Assembly: GCA_049694275.1 (NCBI GenBank)
Contig: JBAVQS010000173.1
Coordinates: 1-21,757 of the forward strand
Direction: 5' to 3'
Source: JBAVQS01 sp049694275
Lineage (GTDB): Bacteria > Chloroflexota > Anaerolineae > UBA4142 > SHND01
DNA: 21,757 nucleotides
Position numbers and translations under genes: made by a program. Positions 1-4,784 of this stretch are shown in pieces. The first letter of the stretch is position 1. The number at the start of each line of letters is the position of its first letter. The notes beneath the pieces were generated by a model that was not told the DNA's origin, made no database searches, and saw only the letters and a list, made by a program, of their open reading frames with translations.

Positions 1-2
1 GG

Positions 3-83
3 CTCCAAGAGTTCAAAGGGGAAGAATACGGCCGACTCCCCGAGTCCACTTCGTTTGACAGCTCACAGAGCCAGTGCCAATGA
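3..83 (+). CDS. 3' end of an unidentified gene (partial)
   Basis: Reading frame 3 runs open from the window edge to a TGA at 81-83 and gives a 26-residue hydrophilic, acidic tail that begins LQEFKGEEYGRLPES. Its composition looks like real protein, unlike the other two frames, and a perfect 14-bp hairpin follows 42 bases after the stop, as expected at the end of a transcription unit. The protein cannot be identified from this tail. Position inside the suspected mobile segment makes an element gene possible, but nothing visible proves that. Confidence 0.4.
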   Translation, partial: LQEFKGEEYGRLPESTSFDSSQSQCQ

Positions 84-125
84 CTGCGCATCGCATACGC
101 GCGAGTTCAAGCTAACCAACAATAC

Positions 126-157
126 CCGTGCCTGGAAAGGAATCTTTCCAGGCACGG
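126..157 (+). terminator. Perfect 14-bp inverted repeat, likely terminator
   Basis: CCGTGCCTGGAAAG at 126-139 pairs perfectly with 144-157 around a 4-base loop. There is no T-run on either side, so it would be a hairpin-only or factor-assisted terminator for the gene ending at 83. It could also be a protein-binding palindrome. Confidence 0.5.
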
Positions 158-500
158 CCTCGTATCACCTCCGCACCACCTCTCCCCAACCATTGTGCCA
201 GCGACATCCAGCCGCCACGCGGAAAAATATAAATATATCTAAAACCTCAAAGCAGTCGGGGGCATAGAGGTATCTCTAATTTGGCCGTTTTTAGTTTATT
301 TTCCGCATTTCTGCCCATGCTGTTGCGAAAACTACAGTGACAACCACCTCGTGAGCAAGATTGGTGTTCAGACAGCTTGTGTACCCAAAGTAGGCCCTTT
401 GTGCTTTTGGCAAGCCTTGTGCGCTCTTTGGCTTTTAGCCTCGTTGCCCATGAGTCTTTTTGAAGGGGTCTGAGTTATTGAGTCTATATTATGTAGGATA
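158..500. other. Gene-free, relatively AT-rich stretch
   Basis: No convincing gene on either strand. The stretch contains two approximate copies of a short motif, CCTTTGTGCTTTTGGC at 396-411 and CCTTGTGCGCTCTTTGGC at 415-432, and runs directly into the 23-bp tandem repeats starting at 501. If the neighbouring module is a replicon, this AT-rich DNA beside the repeats is where an origin would be expected; that is inference only. Confidence 0.4.
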
Positions 501-592
501 CGACGCCAGTGTCATTTCGGACCCGACATGGGTGTCGCCTCCGACACGACATGGGCGTCGTCTCAAGCACGACTTTTGTGCTTGAGCTTGGT
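501..592. repeat. Tandem 23-bp iteron-like repeats (3 units plus a degenerate 4th)
   Basis: Units start at 501, 524, 547 and 570, each opening with CGAC, with an exact 23-base period. Units 2 and 3 agree at 18 of 23 positions, units 1 and 2 at 14 of 23; the fourth keeps mainly CGAC and a GTG core. Each of the first three carries a small palindrome of the form CGAC-N6-GTC(G/A). They lie at and overlap the 3' end of the winged-helix gene, as iterons often lie next to rep genes. They could also be operators for that protein. The 9-bp hairpin CTCAAGCAC at 562-570 with 578-586 spans the gene's stop codon. Confidence 0.55.
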
Positions 593-922
593 TTTTACAT
601 CCTTGATAATGTAGGTGTTGTTGAACCGGCGGTCTTCTCGGGAGATATCGATATACCCGGCATTGCGCAGTTCATAGAGATACCGCTGTAGTTGCCGCTC
701 GCTAATACCCATGTCCTTGGCCATTTTTTCCTGCCCGACGAAAGTCGAATCATCCTGCCAGGCATAAGAGAGCAGCACCGCGTAGGTCAGCCGGGCCCCA
801 ATTGATAGCCGGGTGTCGCGCAGCACGACATAGGGAAGGGCCGCAAAGCCCGCCCGAAGCATTTCGTTTTCGATGATGACGCGCTCGACGCGCTGTCTGA
901 CCAAATCTCCGAGACTTTTCAT
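563..922 (-). CDS. Small winged-helix protein, replication-initiator-like
   Basis: A 119-residue protein. Residues about 38-105 form a winged helix of the HTH_36 / RepA N-terminal type: a helix with LSIGARLTYAVLLSYA, then a recognition HTH around QEKMAKDMGISERQLQRYL, then a wing ending NNTYII. This fold is common in replication initiators of phages and plasmids, where it binds iterons or primes helicase loading; full initiators are usually longer, so this may be only the DNA-binding part or a regulator. It is third in a co-directional module, 28 bases after the stop of the preceding gene. No Shine-Dalgarno sequence is visible before the ATG. The iteron-like repeats overlap its 3' end, a plausible target. 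Fold fairly sure, function inferred. Confidence 0.75.
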   Translation of the reverse strand: MKSLGDLVRQRVERVIIENEMLRAGFAALPYVVLRDTRLSIGARLTYAVLLSYAWQDDSTFVGQEKMAKDMGISERQLQRYLYELRNAGYIDISREDRRFNNTYIIKDVKTKLKHKSRA

Positions 923-934
923 AACAAGGAGCCT

Positions 935-1350
935 GCTAGCTTGCCCGCTATCATGCTAGCAAAGCTTCGATCACTCTCGCCAAGACGCTGGCCGCCCCAT
1001 TGGCTTTATAATCGGCCAGCAAGAGATTGATCGCGATCCGGTTCACTTCATTCTCGGAGAGTTTGACCCCCTCCCGTTTGTAGGTATAGACAATATCGGC
1101 GAGCTGATTCTTTTCCTCGGCCGTCAGGCGTAAAAACGAGATCTCTTTCCCTATAACTTTGACTGTCTTGCGAATGCTGTCAATCCAGCTATCAGGATAG
1201 CATGCTAGCATGCTAGCAGCGGTGCTTTCTGCCTCAACGAGTTGCTTTTTCTTGGTCTTCATAGTAGCTGGCGACGGTAAAGGGCGATTAGCATCTATAA
1301 CTCCCGGGGTGGCTGTGTTGTCTTCCTGGACAGGTAGAACGGCTGCTAGC
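935..1350. repeat. Cluster of five GCTAGC palindromes
   Basis: GCTAGC occurs at 935-940, 955-960, 1204-1209, 1212-1217 and 1345-1350, and I found no other copy in the window. Three have the form TGCTAGCA. The pair at 1203-1218 forms the perfect 16-base palindrome TGCTAGCATGCTAGCA. They may be protein-binding sites (partition, transposition or operator sites) or a product of codon choice, since most lie in coding sequence. Confidence 0.4.
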
Positions 1351-1568
1351 GGCTCTACAGGGACTCTGGCGCGGTCTGGTAAGGGGGTGGAAGAAAGGGT
1401 ACCCGATGCTGGCGTACCCATGGCTGGTGCATTCCCTTCCGGCGTAACATTATCTTGGGAAGGTGCGGATAGAATGGTAGGTGGCGCCATCACCGGCGGG
1501 GCAGGCGTCCCCGCGGGTTGGGGGATAGACTTTATTTCTTCTTGTAGTAGTGCGTCGTAGCGACCCAT
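951..1568 (-). CDS. Unrecognised protein with disordered linker and conserved-looking C-terminal domain
   Basis: A 205-residue protein I do not recognise. Residues 1-105 are a low-complexity segment rich in Pro, Ala, Ser and Thr, probably disordered. Residues about 120-205 look folded and helical, with a basic stretch (IRKTVKVIGKE) and the segment LSENEVNRIAINLLLADYKA. No signal peptide or membrane helix is seen. The ATG lies 2 bases after the TAA of the AAA ATPase gene, so the two are almost certainly translated together; a role as partner or adaptor of that ATPase is inferred from this coupling. The gene and its 3' flank contain all GCTAGC hexamers of the window, with Leu-Ala repeatedly written as the rare-looking CTA-GCA. 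Confidence 0.75.
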   Translation of the reverse strand: MGRYDALLQEEIKSIPQPAGTPAPPVMAPPTILSAPSQDNVTPEGNAPAMGTPASGTLSSTPLPDRARVPVEPLAAVLPVQEDNTATPGVIDANRPLPSPATMKTKKKQLVEAESTAASMLACYPDSWIDSIRKTVKVIGKEISFLRLTAEEKNQLADIVYTYKREGVKLSENEVNRIAINLLLADYKANGAASVLARVIEALLA

Positions 1569-1570
1569 AA

Positions 1571-2377
1571 TTAGATAGTCAGATTAAGTTCCCGACAAAT
1601 AACTTCTACCTGTTCCGCCGTGGCCTTCTTTTGTCCCTTGGCCTGGAGATCACGCAATAGTTCATCACAAACCTTGATGGCGTCCCGTGGTAATCCTTTG
1701 GAGTAGGCAAAGAGCACCTTGAAGTCATCTTCCGCTAGGGGCAACTCCTTGCCACCGGCCACCATCCAGCGAAAGCGAATCATGTCGTGGAGCTCCTCCA
1801 CGGACATGGCGTTAATGGTGATCGGAAACATGCGTGAGGCCAGCTCCCGAAAGCGCAGGATGCGCGCTGCTAGTTCTTCCTGACCAGCCAAGACAATCTG
1901 CAACAACTTGGTCGTTGCTGTCTCAAAGTTGAGCAAATAGTGCAGGAGCTTGAGCGTGTCCCGAGACATATTTTGCGCTTCATCGACCAGCAAGATGGGC
2001 GCTTTCTTGGCTTTATAGTTTTCCACCAGAAATTCCTCCAAATTCTTGAGCGACTGGTCATAGGCGCGTTCGGTCTTGATTTGGAAACTCTCCATAATGA
2101 TGCGCAGGAACGCATTGGCAGATTTGATGTTGGGCGAGATGAGTAACGCCACTCTATTATTCTCGTCCTGGGTAAATTGCTCGTGCAGCCGACGCAGAAT
2201 CGAGGTTTTGCCGGAGCCGATGGGGCCGGTAATGTAGATGGGACCAATGCGCTCCCGCGCCATATACTCGCACTTGGCGATGGCCTCTTTGACCTGATCG
2301 GATAAATACAAGAAGCGTGGGTCAGGTCCGATCCGAAAAGGCTGTTCGTTGAGTTGGAAATACTTGAGAGTGTCCAT
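1571..2377 (-). CDS. ExeA/TniB-type AAA ATPase
   Basis: A 268-residue protein from the ATG at 2377. The start MDTLKYFQLNEQPF, followed by PDPRFLYLS at 19-26, is the classic opening of ExeA/GspA-like ATPases, a family shared with transposition regulators TniB/TnsC and phage MuB-like proteins. Walker A is GPIGSGKTS (51-59), Walker B ILLVDEAQ (128-135), sensor 1 near VLAGQ (162-166), and sensor 2 GLPRD (228-232). There is no membrane helix or peptidoglycan-binding tail, so a secretion role is unlikely; a DNA-handling role in transposition or replication fits its neighbours. A longer reading to 2605 exists, but the family start and a promoter at 2386-2415 point to 2377. It is first in the three-gene module. 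Confidence 0.85.
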   Translation of the reverse strand: MDTLKYFQLNEQPFRIGPDPRFLYLSDQVKEAIAKCEYMARERIGPIYITGPIGSGKTSILRRLHEQFTQDENNRVALLISPNIKSANAFLRIIMESFQIKTERAYDQSLKNLEEFLVENYKAKKAPILLVDEAQNMSRDTLKLLHYLLNFETATTKLLQIVLAGQEELAARILRFRELASRMFPITINAMSVEELHDMIRFRWMVAGGKELPLAEDDFKVLFAYSKGLPRDAIKVCDELLRDLQAKGQKKATAEQVEVICRELNLTI

Positions 2378-2385
2378 TTCTTCAA

Positions 2386-2415
2386 AGTATGTAATTTTTT
2401 GAACCACTTTGTCAA
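2386..2415 (-). promoter_or_regulatory. Promoter of the AAA ATPase module
   Basis: On the minus strand TTGACA (2415-2410), an 18-base spacer and CATACT (2391-2386) lie just before the ATG at 2377. Transcription would begin about 2379, giving an essentially leaderless mRNA, consistent with the lack of a Shine-Dalgarno sequence. Confidence 0.45.
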
Positions 2416-2717
2416 GGAGGAGACCAAAGTTGGCGCAACTTGGAGGGTAGACGTGTAAGAAACGACCACCTTGTCCCCCATCACGTTCTGATATAGCGCC
2501 GTCGAAATGCCGAGTGCTTCTTACCCGCAGTTTGCACAATAAGTCTTGCTGGGTGATATCATCCCAATCGGATATGCATTTCCGGCTTGGAGACAATGGT
2601 CTCATAAGTGCTCAGTTTAACTGTTGTCTGTAAATATTAGAGCACACACCTTGGTATGAATCCTCAACTCTTGCGCACGCGCAAGTGCAGGCATAGGATG
2701 CACTCCGCTCAACAGTG

Positions 2718-2891
2718 TTAAGGGACGAGGTGCCTTGTCCTGAATGAGCTTATCATTGTAGCCAAATCGGCCTCAACATACCCGGGCCAGTCTGTCGACG
2801 CAAGAGGGGTCCATTGAGCTTTCAATTTCATTGCATACCAGCTTTGGTCGTACCAATCACCGAGACTTCGAGGCAGAGGCAGGCGGCCTCC
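2718..2891 (-). pseudogene. Orphan reading-frame fragment (57 codons)
   Basis: A minus-strand frame runs from just after a TAA at 2892-2894 to the TAA at 2718-2720. It encodes 57 residues that look like true protein, Trp/Tyr-rich at the start (GDWYDQSWYAMKLKAQW) and helical later. The only ATG, at 2831, would give 37 residues without a good ribosome site, although GGAGG occurs at the 5' edge. I do not recognise it. It is probably a broken gene piece in the accessory segment; a short gene with a non-ATG start is possible. Confidence 0.3.
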
Positions 2892-2894
2892 TTA

Positions 2895-2927
2895 AATCGA
2901 AAGGGCAGATGCATTTAGCGCCTGCCC
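2895..2927 (-). terminator. Possible terminator of the 77-aa gene
   Basis: GGGCAG (2927-2922 on the minus strand) pairs with CTGCCC (2908-2903) across a 13-base loop and is followed by TTTCGATTT. It begins 12 bases after the stop of the gene at 2939. The stem is short. Confidence 0.4.
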
Positions 2928-2938
2928 CTTGCTGTCTT

Positions 2939-3172
2939 CTAATTCCCGCCGTTTACTGACTGATGGCACTTTTCGTGGATCCCGTAGCTGTAACTACCAA
3001 ACTCTGGATCCGCTGGCGATGTGTACCGTTGCCATACCTCCCCAGCTTTGAACGGCTTTCTGCACTTGAGACACAGTCTCGGTCCGTTTGAGCTTGGGCC
3101 AACCATCAGAACAACCGCTCCCTGGCTCACTGCCCCGTCTTTGCCTAAACGGAACGCATTATGCTTATCCAC
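2939..3172 (-). CDS. Small Cys/His metal-binding-type protein
   Basis: A 77-residue protein with C34-x2-C37 and H66-x2-C69 (HEKC, followed by H70), a spacing that suggests a single zinc site. Residues about 31-72 look like the folded part: PRLCLKCRKPFKAGEVWQRY, then a Gly/Tyr turn, then GIHEKCHQ. Small proteins with CxxC...GE(V)...HxxC architecture are often single-zinc modules, but I cannot name the family. GGAG lies 7 bases before the ATG, supporting this start, and sits inside a perfect stem that could hide it. The gene is a singleton in the accessory segment beside the comEC break; function unknown. Confidence 0.6.
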   Translation of the reverse strand: MDKHNAFRLGKDGAVSQGAVVLMVGPSSNGPRLCLKCRKPFKAGEVWQRYTSPADPEFGSYSYGIHEKCHQSVNGGN

Positions 3173-3203
3173 TCCAACCTCCCGTGCTCATATCGGGTTG
3201 GAG
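3172..3203 (-). promoter_or_regulatory. Hairpin sequestering the ribosome site of the 77-aa gene
   Basis: On the minus strand CTCCAACC (3203-3196) pairs perfectly with GGTTGGAG (3179-3172) over a 16-base loop. The 3' arm contains the GGAG used as the Shine-Dalgarno sequence, and the arm ends right before the start-codon region. In RNA this would block ribosome entry; as DNA it could be an operator. Confidence 0.45.
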
Positions 3204-3267
3204 ATTCCTTGTCCTCCACACTTCTCAAGCAAACGAAAAGGTGAAGTTAAAAGGAAACTCAAACCGA

Positions 3268-4023
3268 CTATGTTTGCGTTCGGTTGAATCCTGAAATGGC
3301 AATGATATGCCCGGTGTTGGTGCTTTTGAACGCCGCTTGCAGGGCGCCGGGGATTGCCTCATCGCGACCCAGAAGGATGCCGCTCAGGAGGGCCGCGGCG
3401 GGCTCAGGGAAGAGGGTGTGTAGCGCGGCGAGGGCGGAAGCCTTGAAGACGTAGAGCGCCGAAAAGAAGGGGTTGCCCTGGTCGTGCATGGTGACGACGG
3501 ATTGGCGTGCCTGGACTACGGAAAGGATGGTGCTGCGCGCAAGGAAATCGCGGTACGAGAAATCGGCGCCGTCGGATGGGGTTGTGAGTTCACCTGCGAT
3601 GCGGACCTCGTCGCCATAGCGGGCGGGCAGGTCGCGCGGCGCCTGGACGAGCACGCGCCCGCTCACATCTTCCCAATCGTGATCGCGCTTGATGCGGCTC
3701 ACGTCGACGCGGAGTTGGAGGTAGTGGTCCGTCGGGATGGGCTCGTCGTACACAACGCCAACGAACGTGACCGGGCCCTGGTCGTTGAACTGCGCGAGCG
3801 CCTGGTCGGAAGGGGAAGGCAGCGCAAGCTGATAACGGATCGCGCCGGCAACCAGCAAGAGGAGCATTCCGTGGACGAGGCGCAGGCGCGAATCATGCCG
3901 CCAGAGGACGAACAGCGCGAGCGGCAGCGGAAACAGACAGAGCCAGAACGCGGTTGGCAGCGCCAGCCAGGCGGCAAGCGCAATCCCGATCACCCACGCG
4001 GCGGCCAGGTAGACCAGAGTCAT
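3268..4023 (-). pseudogene. comEC: ComEC/Rec2 competence protein, truncated
   Basis: N-terminal part of the ComEC DNA-uptake channel, which moves single-stranded DNA across the inner membrane during transformation. Visible are two or three N-terminal membrane helices, the DUF4131 OB-like region (about 65-190, with GRVLVQAPRDLPARYGDEVR), and the beginning of the Competence domain: LLSGILLGRDEAIP and then TGHIIAISGFN, ending at residue 247. Family members are usually about 700-800 residues. After the AAC codon at 3285-3283 the frame reads four unrelated codons and a TAG. The channel-forming helices and the metallo-beta-lactamase-like domain are absent, so this copy should not function in uptake. 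The gene starts 11 bases after the small gene upstream and probably shares its mRNA. Confidence 0.85.
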
Positions 4024-4034
4024 TGCCGGTTAGC

Positions 4035-4238
4035 TCAAGTCTTGTCGGCGGTCTCCTCTTGCGCCTTTTTACTTCCGATCTCCACCAACTGGATCTGCGT
4101 TTGATAGCGCTTGCCCTCGATCTCGATTTTCGTATTCGCATAAAAGCCCTTTGACCCTGTCTTGAAATCCTTGGGCGCGGCAGTTAACAGGCCGAGGCTT
4201 TTGCCATCTGCGGTTTTGATTTCGATAATGAGGTTCAT
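4035..4238 (-). CDS. Conserved-looking small soluble protein (67 aa)
   Basis: A 67-residue basic protein I do not recognise. It reads like a compact beta-strand fold: MNLIIEIKTADGK, then TGSKGFYANTKIEIEGKRY, then a strand QTQIQLVEIGSK and a charged tail. No signal peptide, membrane helix or Cys pair is present. AAGGAG lies 5 bases before the ATG, so the start is well supported. It lies 11 bases upstream of comEC in the same direction, so the two were probably co-transcribed; a link to DNA uptake is only suggested by position. Confidence 0.7.
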   Translation of the reverse strand: MNLIIEIKTADGKSLGLLTAAPKDFKTGSKGFYANTKIEIEGKRYQTQIQLVEIGSKKAQEETADKT

Positions 4239-4268
4239 CCCGACTCCTTATCGTTTTGAATTTGTCTC

Positions 4269-4274
4269 AGTATA
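4269..4274 (-). promoter_or_regulatory. Candidate -10 element for the 67-aa gene and comEC
   Basis: TATACT on the minus strand lies about 30 bases before the ATG at 4238. No good -35 hexamer is seen at the right distance. It lies back to back with the strong plus-strand promoter at 4299-4326. Confidence 0.3.
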
Positions 4275-4298
4275 CCATGAGGTGAGCAAAAACCGGTA

Positions 4299-4326
4299 TT
4301 GCACGCGGGGTTGGCCGTGCTATAAT
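4299..4326 (+). promoter_or_regulatory. Promoter of the 111-aa gene
   Basis: TTGCAC (4299-4304), a 16-base spacer, and a consensus TATAAT (4321-4326). Transcription would start near 4333, 25 bases before the ATG, with AAGGAGG in between. Confidence 0.7.
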
Positions 4327-4357
4327 TCCAGTATAGAAAAAAGGAGGCGGGTGAGCG

Positions 4358-4693
4358 ATGGCATTTTATAACAACCCATTCGATATGTACCTATTGTCTT
4401 TCTACAGCGGTGCGGCTGCTGCCTTTCCCGTGGTGATCCAGGTTTATCAGGTTGGGACGCTCGCAGGGCGCATCGCGTTTGTGCCCGATGGACTGCCGCT
4501 CCCGGCCAATGCGGTGATCAATCCGTTGGGTACCGATATTCCGGCAGTCTATTTCCCGTTGAGCCGGTTAGAGTCTATCGTTACGACAATTCGCTATGAA
4601 AAGCCCCTCTCTATATTCCTCGACACGGCGAGCGGCGTTGGCATAATCGCCACTACCCAGGCCAAGCTGGTGGGTGCGCAGGAAGGGGTTTGA
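4358..4693 (+). CDS. Hypothetical protein, 111 aa, with strong expression signals
   Basis: A 111-residue protein I do not recognise. It is rich in aromatic and small hydrophobic residues at the N-terminus (NNPFDMYLLSFYSGAAAAFP) and then reads as beta strands (VVIQVYQVGTLAGRIAFV; PAVYFPLSRLESIVTTIRYE; LSIFLDTASGVGIIATT). No Cys, no clear signal peptide or membrane helix. The pattern is compatible with a small beta-barrel or nucleic-acid-binding fold, but that is a guess. AAGGAGG lies 10 bases before the ATG, a consensus -10 precedes it, and a strong terminator follows, so it forms a complete single-gene unit that should be well expressed. Confidence 0.75.
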   Translation: MAFYNNPFDMYLLSFYSGAAAAFPVVIQVYQVGTLAGRIAFVPDGLPLPANAVINPLGTDIPAVYFPLSRLESIVTTIRYEKPLSIFLDTASGVGIIATTQAKLVGAQEGV

Positions 4694-4710
4694 TTGATCC
4701 GGGTGCAGTA

Positions 4711-4757
4711 AGAAAACGCGCCGCTTGTCGAGAGACAGGCGGCGCGTCCTTTGTTTT
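4711..4757. terminator. Strong bidirectional terminator between convergent genes
   Basis: ACGCGCCGCTTGTC (4716-4729) pairs with 4734-4747 around GAGA, 14 bp with one wobble. CCTTTGTTTTT follows on the plus strand and TTTTCTTAC on the minus strand. It ends both the 111-aa gene and the sigma fusion gene converging from the right. Confidence 0.9.
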
Positions 4758-4784
4758 TCCGGTAGAGACTTTTCGCTGAAACGT

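Larger units (their letters stand above)
1..3285. mobile_element. Putative mobile element or integrated replicon segment inserted in comEC
   Basis: Inferred element, only one end visible. The comEC reading frame on the minus strand matches its family through the conserved ISGFN stretch and then stops matching at about 3285, giving four foreign codons and a stop. Everything below that point is unrelated to comEC: a replication-initiator-like winged-helix gene, an ExeA/TniB-type ATPase, a linker-rich unknown protein, iteron-like repeats and orphan fragments. That gene mix is typical of plasmids, integrative elements and Tn7/Tn5053-like transposons. I found no terminal inverted repeat matching between 3250-3285 and the left part, and the other end plus the remaining comEC must lie left of position 1. 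A deletion or other rearrangement at 3285 would also explain the join. Confidence 0.45.

Noticed and set aside
55..267. Open frame from TTG, 70 codons, across the 126-157 hairpin
   Set aside because: It has no ribosome site, a biased composition, and consists partly of both arms of a perfect palindrome. The frame ending at 83 looks more natural.
2670..2685. CTTGCGC/GCGCAAG palindrome
   Set aside because: It has a 2-base centre and no promoter or gene start nearby. A chance palindrome is likely.
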